Below are positions 54,145-64,000 of a stretch of DNA of 64,000 nt, one piece after another; within the stretch, counting starts at the first letter, position 1; every line of letters begins with the position of its first letter. The notes beneath the pieces are model-generated. The model saw nothing but the letters and a program-made list of their open reading frames with translations. It searched no databases and was not told the origin of the DNA. The translations under genes were made by a program, and so were the position numbers. Source of the DNA: Hawksworthiomyces lignivorus (Eukaryota; Ascomycota; Sordariomycetes; Ophiostomatales; Ophiostomataceae); the NCBI GenBank assembly GCA_002917075.1, contig NTMA01000052.1, forward strand, positions 1 through 64,000. The letters are read 5' to 3'.

Positions 54145-57100
54145 ATGGTCGCCCAATCTCCTTCAGAAAACGGCCAGTCTGCCCCAGAGACCTGGGTGCG
54201 ACAATCCCCCTTTCGGCAGCCACAAGCTGCCACTGCCGCCCAGCCCGGTCCCACGAGACACAGTGCCTTTCAGCACAAGACCGTCCTCGCAGACCAAGTG
54301 GCGGCCGAGGGCGACGTGCCCCCTCCTCCTTACGTCCAGGTATATGGCGAGATCCGTGATGAGAAGAACGGCACAGGCACAAGCGCGCGTCTCACCGACG
54401 ATGGCCGTGTCAACATCCGCATCAATCACCTCAACCGCCATTTGTCCCAGGTCTTTACTCCTGCTTTGCGCCAGCACGTCCAGGATGCCCAAGATCGTCG
54501 TCCGCTCCCTCCTTTATACATTCCCCCTTCCCTCGGAGGCGAGAAGGGAGTCCCGCCACCGCCGCCCTTGAACGTCGTTATCCAGGTCGTGGGCTCGCGC
54601 GGAGATGTACAACCCTTCGTTGCCTTAGGAAAGGTCTTAAAAGACACTTATGGCCATCGCGTCCGTCTGGCGACTCATCTTACTTTTAAGGATTTTGTTC
54701 AGGGGCAGGGCCTGGAGTTCTTTAATATTGGAGGCGATCCCGCTCGACTCATGGCCTTTATGGTTAAGAATCCCGGCCTGCGACCAGGCTTCCGCAGCGT
54801 ACTAAGTGGAGACGTCGGTCAGCGAAGAAAAGATGTTGCCGAATATATCCAAGGTTGCTGGCGATCATGCTATAAAGCCGATGACGGAACCGACGACGAC
54901 TTTTCCCAGTCCTCTAACACCAGCTTTAAGCCCATGGCGAGACACTTCGTTGCTGACTGCATCATCGCTAATCCCCCGAGTTTTGCCCACATTCACTGTG
55001 CCGAGAAGTTAGGCATTCCGCTCCATATCATGTTCACCATGCCGTATTCTCCTACTCAAGCCTTTCCCCACCCCCTAGCTAACATTCAATCCTCAAACGC
55101 CGACCCCCAACTTACTAATTACATCAGCTATACCATGATCGAGTTGCTTTCGTGGCAGTTCCTCGGCGACATTATCAACCGCTTTCGCGTGAAATGTCTC
55201 GCCCTAGACCCCATAAGCATGATCTGGGCCCCCGGCATGCTTCAGCGCCTCAAAATACCTCACACCTACTGCTGGTCTCCTGCCCTTATACCTAAACCGA
55301 AAGACTGGGGCTCTCACATCTCCGTATCAGGCTTCTGCTTTCTCGACTTGGCATCGAGTTATGTCCCTAGCCCTGACTTGCAGGCATTTCTCGACGACGG
55401 CCCTCCTCCCGTCTATATAGGATTCGGGAGCATCGTCTTAGACGACCCTAATACAATGACGGAGCTTATTTTCGAAGCCGCAAAGAAGTCCGGCCAACGT
55501 GTACTTCTTTCTAAAGGTTGGGGGGCTATGGGCGCAAACGAGCTTCGTGTCCCCGACGGCGTCTTCATACTGGACAACGTGCCGCATGACTGGCTTTTCA
55601 AGTACGTCTCTTGCGTCGTGCACCATGGCGGTGCAGGGACCACAGCGGTAGGCATTGCCGCAGGCCGGCCGACGGTGGTGGTCCCTTTCTTTGGAGACCA
55701 GCCTTTCTGGGGCGCCATGGTCGCGAGATCAGGCGTAGGCCCTAATCCAATCCCGCACAGACAACTCACAGCGGACAAGCTGGCCGACGCCATCAACTTC
55801 TGTCTGAGACCGGAGAGCCTGGCACGCGCCAGAGACCTTGCAAGCAACATCGCGGCCGAGGGCGGCAATAACATGGGTGCCCAGTTGTTCCATCAATTTC
55901 TCGAGCCCGACCGGCTCCGCTGCACCCTTGCACCATCTCGCTCCGCTGTGTGGCGCGTTAAGCGCACCAAGGTCCGGCTGAGCGCTTTTGCCGCCTGCAC
56001 TTTGGCCAACGCAAATCTGTTAGATTTCCGCGACTTGAAGCTCTTTCGACCACAAGAGTACTATACCGACGAAGGCCCCTGGGATCCGATATCCGGGAGC
56101 TTTACGGCATTTTTGCGGGCGGTTGGCGGCATGATGGTAGGGCTAGCCGACGTTCCATCAGAGACGTGGCGAGCTTTTCAGATTCCGGCTGGGCGCAGCC
56201 GACAGCAGTCCCCAGCATCCGTGCCGACAACCGCGAGCAAAAACGAGGCCTCGTGTGTGGGGAAAAGATCCGACACGTCGTTGTCGCTTAGGCAGAGCAA
56301 GACGAGCACGGCTGTAGAGGACTTTCCTACTCATGTTCAAAGCTATCCCAGCGTCTCTAGCCAGCCAACTCTTACTTCGAACGTCGGATTAAACTCTTCG
56401 CCCGACGCATTACAAGGTCAGCCAGAAGCCGCACAGGACGACGCCAGCCCAAGTCAGTCCCGCAGTTGGAATGAGCCTGGCCCCTACAAAGAACCTGACA
56501 TGCTGCGCCCAACTGGCATCCACGTAAGCAGAGGCGCCGGACGCTTCGTAAAGGCGGTTGTGCAGGGGCCCGTAGATATATCGGTGAACATCACCAGAGG
56601 GTTCCACAATATCCCCAAGCTCTGGGGAGATGACACCGTGCGCCCCCAAGAAAGGGTCAGCGATTTCAAGTCGGGCGTCAAGGCGGTAGGAAGAGAGCTG
56701 GGCTTTGGGTGGTACGATGGCTTTACTGGCCTGGTCACCCAGCCTTGGAAGGGCGCTCAGAAAGAGGGTGCCAGCGGCTTTGTAAAAGGGGTTGGTAAAG
56801 GGGTAGGGGGATTCATAATCAAGCCGACTGCCTCTGCACTTGGCATCCTCGGCCATACGATGCAGGGGCTTAGCAAAGAGGTGCAGAAGATGTTCGGTAC
56901 CAACGTGCAGAACTACATTGTCGCGTCCAGGACAGCTCAAGGGTACGAGGAGTGGCTGCAGAGCTCTGATACAGAAAAGCAAGGCGTCATCATGCGGTGG
57001 AAGCTGGTTCAGAAAGTCCTGAAAAAAGTGGGCAACCGTGACGAAATGGTGCGAGAAGCCCAGGAAGCGCAGCAAAATATGAACTCGGAGAACACAGAAG

Positions 57101-57444
57101 ACCGCCAAAACAGCGGACATACTTGGACATCCTCTCATTTCACCAACAGCGTCGATACTCTGACCGAACATCTCGAAAGCACTATGCTCGCTATGGGTGG
57201 TTCACAGCCCTCTCCGCGCGCTTCTGATAGGGTCCCCGGAAAATCGTTTGGAACGTCTGAAATCGCGTCACGCCGAGCGGCAAGAGAAGATGTCGATATG
57301 GAGCGAGAAATCCAGGAACTCGTCACTGAGCTCCAGCGCCAGCGTGAATGGGAACAAGATCTCGATGACGAGAATGACGAAGAACTCGAACAGCATAGAA
57401 GAATCCGAAAAGACGTCGGGGAAAGCAGTGGCTGTAACTGGTGA
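54145..57444 (+). CDS. Family-28 (UDP-glucose:sterol-type) glycosyltransferase
   Basis: Single exon, 1099 residues. After a Pro-rich N-terminus (about 1-145) comes the GT28 domain: VVIQVVGSRGDVQPFVALGKVL (about 150-170), LATHLTFKDF, FFNIGGDPARLM, PVYIGFGSIV, and the nucleotide-sugar site VVHHGGAGTTAVGIAAGRP (about 492) with VVPFFGDQPFWGAMV. No GRAM/PH domains of true Atg26 are present; the layout is that of the shorter fungal sterol-glucosyltransferase-like group. The C-terminal third has a glycine-rich, vacuolar-sorting-like part (FVKGVGKGVGGFIIKPTA) and a coiled-coil acidic end. The protein stops just before sequence that looks like its own missing tail. Substrate predicted to be a sterol or lipid. 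Confidence 0.88.
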   Translation: MVAQSPSENGQSAPETWVRQSPFRQPQAATAAQPGPTRHSAFQHKTVLADQVAAEGDVPPPPYVQVYGEIRDEKNGTGTSARLTDDGRVNIRINHLNRHLSQVFTPALRQHVQDAQDRRPLPPLYIPPSLGGEKGVPPPPPLNVVIQVVGSRGDVQPFVALGKVLKDTYGHRVRLATHLTFKDFVQGQGLEFFNIGGDPARLMAFMVKNPGLRPGFRSVLSGDVGQRRKDVAEYIQGCWRSCYKADDGTDDDFSQSSNTSFKPMARHFVADCIIANPPSFAHIHCAEKLGIPLHIMFTMPYSPTQAFPHPLANIQSSNADPQLTNYISYTMIELLSWQFLGDIINRFRVKCLALDPISMIWAPGMLQRLKIPHTYCWSPALIPKPKDWGSHISVSGFCFLDLASSYVPSPDLQAFLDDGPPPVYIGFGSIVLDDPNTMTELIFEAAKKSGQRVLLSKGWGAMGANELRVPDGVFILDNVPHDWLFKYVSCVVHHGGAGTTAVGIAAGRPTVVVPFFGDQPFWGAMVARSGVGPNPIPHRQLTADKLADAINFCLRPESLARARDLASNIAAEGGNNMGAQLFHQFLEPDRLRCTLAPSRSAVWRVKRTKVRLSAFAACTLANANLLDFRDLKLFRPQEYYTDEGPWDPISGSFTAFLRAVGGMMVGLADVPSETWRAFQIPAGRSRQQSPASVPTTASKNEASCVGKRSDTSLSLRQSKTSTAVEDFPTHVQSYPSVSSQPTLTSNVGLNSSPDALQGQPEAAQDDASPSQSRSWNEPGPYKEPDMLRPTGIHVSRGAGRFVKAVVQGPVDISVNITRGFHNIPKLWGDDTVRPQERVSDFKSGVKAVGRELGFGWYDGFTGLVTQPWKGAQKEGASGFVKGVGKGVGGFIIKPTASALGILGHTMQGLSKEVQKMFGTNVQNYIVASRTAQGYEEWLQSSDTEKQGVIMRWKLVQKVLKKVGNRDEMVREAQEAQQNMNSENTEDRQNSGHTWTSSHFTNSVDTLTEHLESTMLAMGGSQPSPRASDRVPGKSFGTSEIASRRAAREDVDMEREIQELVTELQRQREWEQDLDDENDEELEQHRRIRKDVGESSGCNW

Positions 57445-57497
57445 GTGACTTAGGCCCGGTGGCCTGGTTTATATAATCTAGGGCATCTCGCCTGCAC

Positions 57498-57738
57498 CAC
57501 GCGGGGTGAGTTTGAGGTACAACAACAGGGTGAGCAGAACGGAGAAATTGGCATAGGAGAAGACGAAGAAGAGATTGTCATAGAGTACATTAAAAAGTAG
57601 AGTCTCGTGGAAATTCACCATCGGAACAAGGGCCGTGTAACAGCGACGGATGATCTAGACGACGAAGACTTGCTGAAGGCGTTGAGGTTGAGCATGCAAG
57701 TACACAACGATTGGCACGGGGAGGCTTCTGGAATATGA
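57498..57738 (+). pseudogene. Detached C-terminal tail with a ubiquitin-interacting motif
   Basis: Starting 54 bases past the glycosyltransferase stop, a + frame reads acidic sequence (GIGEDEEEIVIEYIKK), TAG at 57598-57600, SLVEIHHRNKGR, then DDEDLLKALRLSMQ and ends at 57738. The last block fits the ubiquitin-interacting motif ('xxEDExLxxALxxSxxE'). Similar tails close GT28 proteins of this group, with Gln expected at the TAG. No intron found joins it to the upstream frame in phase. Confidence 0.6.
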
Positions 57739-59559
57739 TTAAGCATAGTTTTCCTGTGAACAAATAAACTCGAAGTACCCAACTTTGGCCTTGGATACAT
57801 TTATATTCCGGATGTTGGAGGAAGTGTTTACTTTCTCTGTAATTGAGTATTTTAAGTTCTGACTGGCTTCGGCCTTGAAATAAAACTATTTGACCTTTAA
57901 TATACATAGGATTCTTTTAAAGTACATATAAAATGTGAACACAAAGTCAAAAATACGTTAGTGAAAACTAATGAGACAGTGTTCTACTAATACCGTCTTG
58001 AATAACAAATTATGTATCACTAATAGCTACGAGAGTATTGTATGGAACGACCCTCTTTGCCACATACAGTCAATCTCCTTATGGGTATCATTAGTGAGCT
58101 TCGTTGGAAGCCGCTTCTAGTGCGCATTGTAGGCGGCGCTGAAAAGTTCCATGTCTATCCCGGCCATCCTGGACACACAAAGGTGGGTCGGAATAGCAGG
58201 ACGAACAGGACTTTCAGCGTGACCTGGAGCTTCTCTCTGCTGTCTTTCATCTCGGCGAAGAAGTTGAGGTCATGGGAAGACAGATTTTTGTCCTTGGCGA
58301 GGGCCTTGAGCTTCCTGAGGATCTGGGATCTGTCTGCAAGGGACGCTATCTTGGTAGCAGAATCAGAGACGAGTTACCCCAGGGGGAGAGGAAGGGGGGT
58401 TGGGGGGTGTGTGGGAGGCAGGAAGCGCCGTCATTAAGTATAGGGTTAAGGCTCAAATTCGGCATTAACATTTTTCCTTCAACTCATAGTAGAAATACGA
58501 ACCTCGACGAAGGGTAGACCGGGTAGCGTTTGCTAGTTACCTGGCAAATGTTGTTAGCTAGATAGCGTACAGCATAGCCCGTCAGGACAAGGGTAGCCTA
58601 AAACACAGGTTACCAAATTAGGAGGGTTTTCAGCTCGCAGCTGCATGCTCACTGCATGACCCCCAGCAAGAAGCTACAGGGAAGCCACTAGTATAAACGA
58701 ACAAATCTGAAAAGAGATGTGATAAGGGCCCGAGACAATGCCTTCCCTGCTCGTTTCCCAGCTAATTGACCGCCGAACATCTTGGTACCACTCTCTGCCA
58801 GGCATGAGACGCAACCCAGAGAAACCTAGATCAGCATTGCTTGCAATAAATTACGACATTCTATTAACGAAGAGCTTCACCCCAGCTACCACAAGGGGGG
58901 ACGAGCGGCACATGCGTCTCTAGCAAGAAAGGCAGCTTCGATTACACCATCACCAGTCTCGAACACACTGTCGGGCTGCAAACGGGACACTCTACATCCA
59001 GCGTAGTCAAACATGTAAAAGGTCCACAAAGGGTGAGACACAGTTATGAAGAGCAAGTCTCACCAGCCAAGTCCCACGTTCGACGACATGTCTTCGTGTT
59101 TGAATCTAACACTGACTTGATTGCAGCAAGTTGGCCAGCTCCGTCGCGGTGTGAAGCAGCACGACACATTCGACCTAATCCACAACGCCATCCGGCTCGG
59201 CGTCATCTCGCAAGCGGAAATGTTTGGATACATCATAAAAAATATAGTGGGTGGGGGCATCTTGCACGACATGGCTGGGTGGTACGTCAGCACTTGACTG
59301 GTGCTGGAAAGAATCTGGCAGTGTCGGGCACGACAGCATAGATGGAGGACACCACAGATTATTTTTTTTTATTCTTGGGCCGCATCTACTGTGGAGGCTG
59401 AGGTCTTTTATGCGCGCTCACATATGCACAGATTTGCTGCTGTAGACTAGAGCCAGCACTATTCCATGGTGTCGAAAATACAATCCTGACGTAACCCTGT
59501 CAACAAACTCCAGGGCAGGGTCTTCAATAAGAGGACTGGAGGAGGATCAAGGGGCTCTC
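57739..59559. other. Long region without a recognisable gene
   Basis: About 1.8 kb. On the minus strand about 58160-58390 a frame is open and protein-like (SLADRSQILRKLKALAKDKN, then LSSHDLNFFAEMKDS) but has no start or known domain. On the + strand about 59127-59297 a frame reads KQHDTFDLIHNAIRLGVISQ and FGYIIKNIVGGGILHDMAG, also unrecognised. Both may be exon relics. A G-rich run lies at 58380-58420. Confidence 0.4.
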
Positions 59560-61074
59560 TTAGATCGAAATAGTTTCCTTCGGCAGCGGGGCCGCCTCTC
59601 TGCCACAAGTAAACATTGTCATGTTAGCGGCATCCGGTACCTGTTGCTCAAGCACAGGGTTCGACGCCCTGGTGGCCCGGATCCCACGCTTGAGCATGCC
59701 GTCGCGAAACTCGCCCATGATCTGCTCCAAGTCTGCGCCGGTTGCCCGCGTGTCTCTGATGCGCGCAATGGCCCGTCCAAGGTCCAGGCTGTCCTGCAAG
59801 GCGCAAACGCCTGCCTCGCCGCGGACTGCATTCGCAGAACTGTCAGCACCATAATCTGCGCACCATCCACACGACCTCGACCGCACGTGCGCGAGTCAAA
59901 AAATCAAAATAAATAAATAAAAATAAAGAGAAAAAGCCAAGAAAAGACGTACACGGCGTCATTGAATGTGCGGCGTCCCCGATCAGCATGACGCGTCCGG
60001 GGGGCAGGTCCTGGGCGGTGAGCTCGACGCCCTGCAAGACGATGCCGGGCTTCCGGTACCGCTCGACGGGTGTCTTATCGATCAGGACGCGTAGGTGCGG
60101 GAGGCAACCCTCAGCCTTTTGTCGCGCGAATCGGGCCAGATCTTCCCTGGTTGCCGTGACGGTCCAATACGGCTCCTCGCCGGCAGCGGCGGCGTCCTTG
60201 TCGACCCAGTGCAGAATAAAGTAGTAGTACCCCGTCTTACCGTCTGGCGAGACCTTGTTGAGCGCAGAAAATACCGTGCACCGGTCGTTCCAGGCGTCAG
60301 ACATGACGATGTAGGCCGAGTGGCCGAGCTCGAGCTGGCGGGCAAAGTCGGCGCCGGTGAGCTCTACTTCGCCGACGAGAGAGCCGACCGGAAGCGGCTT
60401 CATGACGTCGCTGCCGCGCAAGATGTGTTTTCGCACTGCGCTCAAAAGCATGCGTGAGTTAGACTTGTCGGCTCTCGGCTAGCAGGTGCTGGGGCTTCGG
60501 CTGGGCTGCTCCTCCGCGCCAGGGCTGGGAAGAATATGGGCAGGGGTGAAGGAGGGCCAGGGGATCCCATACCAATGCTGCGGCTGCCTTCGGCACCAAT
60601 GACCAAGTCGCCCGTCGCCGAGGTTCCGTTTTCAAAGTGCACCGCGACCTTGTCCTCGTCCTCCTCCACGCGCACGACGCGCCTGCCGTACTGGACCGGG
60701 ATGTGCGTCTGAAGCCAGTCCCGCAGCCTCTGCCGATTGGCGCGCACAATCTTGCCGGCCTCGTTGTCCTCGACTCCGACGCGCAGATCGGGCTTGCCGC
60801 AGTGGTAAAAGACGAACTGCGCCGGCAGGTGGTCCAACGGCGCTAGGTGGTTCGTCGATTCGATGGGGCCGATGTCCTCGGGCAGGGAGGCTTGGAGGTC
60901 TGCCAGGACCGGCCCATGCAAGGCAATCGCCCACCCTTGGGAGCGCGCTTCAGCGCTCTCGTCGCGCTCAAAGATCTCGAACGAGACGTGGGCCTTCCGC
61001 AGCATTTGCGCCAGCAGCAAGCCGCTCAGGCCGGCGCCGACAATAAGGACGTGGGGGTAAGCATTCGGTGTCAT
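59560..61074 (-). CDS. FAD-dependent monooxygenase, three exons
   Basis: 426 residues from exons 60573-61074, 59953-60435 and 59560-59855, all in phase. N-terminal dinucleotide-binding motif HVLIVGAGLSGLLLAQML, ending with an acidic residue (FEIFERDE). A DG-type second motif is represented by TSATGDLVIGAEGSRS. The third FAD motif is GRVMLIGDAAHSMTPY. In relatives the text after 'MTP' is 'xxGxGxNxAIxDAxxL'; here it reads YYGADSSANAVRGEAGVCALQDSLDLG, slightly longer. This is the salicylate-hydroxylase/MAK1-like group that hydroxylates aromatic or polyketide compounds with NAD(P)H and O2. Substrate unknown. Confidence 0.85.
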
Positions 61075-61562
61075 TGTGTCCGACGTGCATCAATAGAGAC
61101 GACAAGAATAATATACTTGTTGCTATGCAGTCTATGCTGGCATCTGAAGAAGAAGGGGCGAAAACACGCTGCCTATTATACTAGGCTCTGCGATGAGCTC
61201 GTGTGAGTGCAATGGCCAGTCGCCTAGCAATTGCCGAGTTGAACGTATAGAGCGGCACGGTTTTGCACAGCCGGGGAGCGGTAGCATTGTAGTGATGATG
61301 AAGAACAGCTTGAAATGCGCCAACGGATCCCATGTCGGTATATCTCAGAGGAGCAGCCCCGTATATGTTGCGTGTAGACAGTGCAACTCGTATATACGAG
61401 CATACGGAGTATTGCTTTTGTTTTAATTTATTTCATGAAAAAAGAAAGGTTTATTTACCATTGGGTCGTACGGAGTGCTGCATCAGCCCCCATTTCTACA
61501 TCGCCAGAAAGCACCACGGGCTTGTTGGAAGACATGCTGGGCAGATATAAGTTTCGTACGTT
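61075..61562. other. Intergenic region
   Basis: About 490 bases, no gene recognised. Confidence 0.4.
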
Positions 61563-62620
61563 CTAGGCGGGGATTCGGAAAGAGCCATCAGCGGCTTCGT
61601 AGGATGATCGGGACCCCTTAGATTGCCGCGGGATGATTAAGTATATTTCCGGTGGCTGATTTGCATCAGGTTCCAGGCAATATAGCAATATAAAACGGTA
61701 GTATATTCGTAACGGGTACGTCGAGGAATTCAGCTGATAGCTGTTCAACAAATCATTAAGGTATGCCGCATTCCCACCCCATCGAAGCCGCTGGCACGCC
61801 TCTCGTAACCCAGCTGAGAGAAACCCTTCTCCAAGCGTACTCTTGTACTGCAGCGAAGTCGAAGTTGCTGTTCCATTGAATGCCATCGCTCCAAGAAGTC
61901 ATTTTTTCCCCATCTGTCTTGCTAAATGGAACCTGCCGCTCAGCACGTCTACACAACAAGAGACCCAGATGACCGCTGATGCTAGAAGAAACATATCTTG
62001 CAGTTCAGCCCTTCCATACCTACTGGGGTCTCCGGCCTGGCCAAGCTCCGGAAACGATGGGTCCTGCTGCGGCCTCGGAGCGCCTCCTTCGAACACGCCC
62101 CAGCGTCCGTGGCTATGCAAGCACGCGCTCCTGCCCAAGAACGCGAGAAACATGCCGACCAGCCCAGCCAGAAGGATGGCTGCTTAGCGCGGCTGGAAAA
62201 GCGATACCGATGGACATCATGGAGCCGAATTCGAGGGTGCCGAGGAGCACTACCCAGAACGCGAGCAGGCTGCAGAGGCACCACAGGATCTGCGGGCTGC
62301 AGGCGCCCATGGCCTTCCAGTTCATGTCTTTCTGGAGATGCCCCATTGCCTGGTCCATTGGAGATATGGCGATTTTGTCGACTGTTTCAGCGTGGACTTG
62401 CCGGCTGGGATCTCGTTCCAGTCGTCGTAGATGCGGACGATTTCGGCACCCGATTGGATCAGAACATGTTCATCAAAGACGACTAGAGGGCAGAGGAAAT
62501 ACGTTCCCGGGACGAAGAGAAAGATCAGGGCGATTGCCACCAGCATCGGCTCGGTCCAAGTCTGATCGAAGTAGCACCAGTCGTTGTTGACAACCAATCA
62601 GACTCGGCTGTAAGAGAAAG
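61563..62620 (-). pseudogene. Frame-broken polytopic membrane-protein gene
   Basis: On the minus strand, after a plausible acceptor (CTCTTACAG at about 62612), the reading VVNNDWCYFDQTWTEP leads to a strong membrane segment (MLVAIALIFLFVPGTYFLC) and then VVFDEHVLIQSGAEIVRIYDDW, ending at a stop near 62322. Another frame continues ILWCLCSLLAFWVVLLGTLEF with a second membrane segment, then MFLAFLGRSACLHSH, and later WNSNFDFAAVQEYAWRRVSL. The parts look like one four-or-more-helix protein split by frameshifts, or an exon-rich gene whose introns I could not place. Family not recognised. Confidence 0.4.
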
Positions 62621-62848
62621 CGAGACAATTCAGCATTCCGGCTCTCCCGTCCACCTTAGGGGGCTGCCCATTCCTTCGGTGTTAAGCGTCATACGATTGA
62701 GCTGGACTTGCTTGCTATGACGTATTGCCCAACACTTGCCTAAGGAATAAGAGCCGGGAACTTGAGGGCACCAGCAAGTCGCACTTGTTTTCGTATTCTC
62801 GTTTCCCCATGGGAGCCGATCTACCATTCGACGCAGCGAATCTACACC
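62621..62848. promoter_or_regulatory. Short divergent intergenic region
   Basis: About 230 bases upstream of the small membrane-protein gene; likely promoter. No specific motif. Confidence 0.35.
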
Positions 62849-63480
62849 ATGCCTCTCGCCGCTTTCCGCCGGTCGACTGACTACGACGAGCTGGGCAAGC
62901 TTGCCGAGGAGCACTTCCAACACGACCTGGAAGAGGGGGACCGCGAGGCACTGAGGTCGGCTGCTTCCAAGATCTCGACGCCATCCAGTCTCGGTTCCCT
63001 CCTTGGTCTGGGCCTCGGTATCTACACGGCCTACCGGCTGCGCAAGGTGCGCCTCGACGTCTTCAATGCCTTTCGCGCGGCGGAGAAGCCCACGCGGGTC
63101 TTGTTCGCGGATGGCCGGACGGGTACGTACTTCCCGCGAAGTGAAATTTGCCGCAGCGCATAGATGGCCGCGTGGGCTATTTTGTCAAAGTAGGATGCTG
63201 ACGAGCCGCAAAAGAGCCCATACCAGACGTCACGCCGATGCTGCAGCCCACCCGGTTTGGGGATGCTGCTACGTACATCCTCTGCGGCCTTGGTGGCCTC
63301 TTTGTCGGCGGAGAGGGCGGCTTCCTGACGGGCACGTGGCGTGCGGCGAGCTCCATCCGCAGGGAGCCGGCCAGGCAGCTGAGAATCGAGAATGCCTACC
63401 GCAAGTTCAAGGCGGACTGTCTCAGAAAAGAAGCCGGCCGTCTGGATGCTGGCGCGTCTCCGTGGGACACCAGGTATTAG
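62849..63480 (+). CDS. Small conserved fungal membrane protein, two exons
   Basis: Exons 62849-63122 and 63215-63480 give 179 residues in phase (ACG G|GTACGT to AAAAG|AG CCC). Starts MPLAAFRRSTDYDELGKLAEEHF. Two glycine-rich hydrophobic segments: SLGSLLGLGLGIYTAYRLRK (about 50-70) and ATYILCGLGGLFVGGEGGFLTGTW (about 105-130). The glycine zippers and flanking basic residues resemble small mitochondrial inner-membrane or organelle-membrane proteins. The C-terminus is a charged helix (RKFKADCLRKEAGRLDAG). No named domain is recognised. Confidence 0.7.
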
Positions 63481-64000
63481 TGCTACTTTCAGCCCTGGAG
63501 GCTGGTGGGGGAGACTCCCATCCAAATGCCGAGGGGAGCGAATATCATTGGAACAGGGTCCGCCTCGTGGAGCTGGTGACTGGCTGCTGAGGCCACGATC
63601 CGGGTATGCCGTGCATTGTATATCTACTGCCTCCTCACCTGCACCTCGTGCACGCGCACAACTGAGGTGCCCGCAACCACGTCCGTGACCCTCGCCGGCC
63701 TGTTAAAGACGGCCAGCGCTCCAGCCACAGCGACAGCCAGTTCGGTGGGTACGAACCGCAAAGCCGCAGGCACGAGTGCAGGGAAAGAGTGAAGGGCAGA
63801 GAATTCCCATAGATCTATGTTTTTATATTGCATCATTAAATGTTTGATAAATTTTGTTTCCTCGTTGTCAATGTCTATATCGGCATGAAAGAGGGCCTAA
63901 AATGATAACCGCCTTTGCCAGGGCGTCTGGGCAGGAAGAGTGTTTAAGCACCCGCTAGCACGAATGTGTCCCAGGATGCCGGTGTACAGAACATCGTTGT
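63481..64000. other. Right-edge non-coding region
   Basis: No recognisable gene. A 70-codon minus-strand frame at 63624-63836 lacks a domain. Confidence 0.35.

Noticed and set aside
1..64000. tRNA, rRNA, CRISPR array or bacterial-type operon signals
   Set aside because: No cloverleaf with A/B boxes, no rRNA core sequence and no spaced repeat array was seen; the DNA is eukaryotic nuclear. A tRNAscan/Infernal run would settle small RNAs.
1..64000. PKS, NRPS, terpene cyclase or DMATS core gene
   Set aside because: No ketosynthase, adenylation, DDxxD-type cyclase or prenyltransferase motif was seen in any long frame, so the region cannot be called a complete biosynthetic cluster.

Overview
The window is nuclear DNA from a filamentous ascomycete (Pezizomycotina). 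Genes carry short introns of about 45-190 bases with GT...AG ends. Families include two Zn2Cys6 regulators, a LaeA-like methyltransferase, a HET-domain relic, a MARVEL protein and a Dal5-type permease. A Sordariomycete, perhaps hypocrealean, is a guess from protein flavour only. Several dead genes carry C:G-to-T:A stop codons of the kind left by repeat-induced point mutation (RIP).

Layout. 0-6 kb: a ~557 bp MITE-like element, C-terminal relics of an FSH serine hydrolase and a BBE-type FAD oxidase, then two tandem short-chain dehydrogenases. 7-20.5 kb: a regulator and shikimate-acid block. It holds a bZIP-ankyrin regulator, a quinate/shikimate dehydrogenase, a type II 3-dehydroquinase, a type I 3-dehydroquinase fused to a decayed shikimate-dehydrogenase remnant, and three paralogous C2H2-type regulators. 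21.5-26.5 kb: a small-molecule-type methyltransferase with an 11-bp tandem repeat upstream, a ten-exon LaeA-like methyltransferase, and a glyoxalase-fold protein. 26.6-30.2 kb: decayed accessory DNA with HET relics, a solo LTR with a 5-bp target duplication, a mini-MITE and an unknown gene with an in-frame stop. 30.4-38 kb: a 5-oxoprolinase divergent from a Dal5-type permease. 38.5-43.3 kb: a frameshifted MFS transporter divergent from a Zn2Cys6 regulator. 43.5-46.6 kb: a chitinase tail, a second copy of the solo LTR in inverse orientation, and an Hsp70-like pseudogene. 46.7-51.9 kb: an unrecognised protein, a second Zn2Cys6 regulator and a MARVEL protein. 52-53.5 kb: a dead Tc1/mariner transposase. 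54-57.7 kb: a family-28 glycosyltransferase cut off from its ubiquitin-interacting tail. 59.5-63.5 kb: an FAD monooxygenase, a decayed membrane-protein gene and a small conserved membrane protein.

How the parts could work together. The 9.2-12.9 kb genes act on quinate, dehydroquinate and dehydroshikimate. With neighbouring regulators and methyltransferases they look like an accessory metabolic cluster, but no PKS, NRPS or terpene core and no dehydroshikimate dehydratase is visible. The 5-oxoprolinase/permease pair looks like uptake plus hydrolysis of 5-oxoproline or a related lactam. Exon boundaries were read by eye from splice sites, phase and protein continuity.
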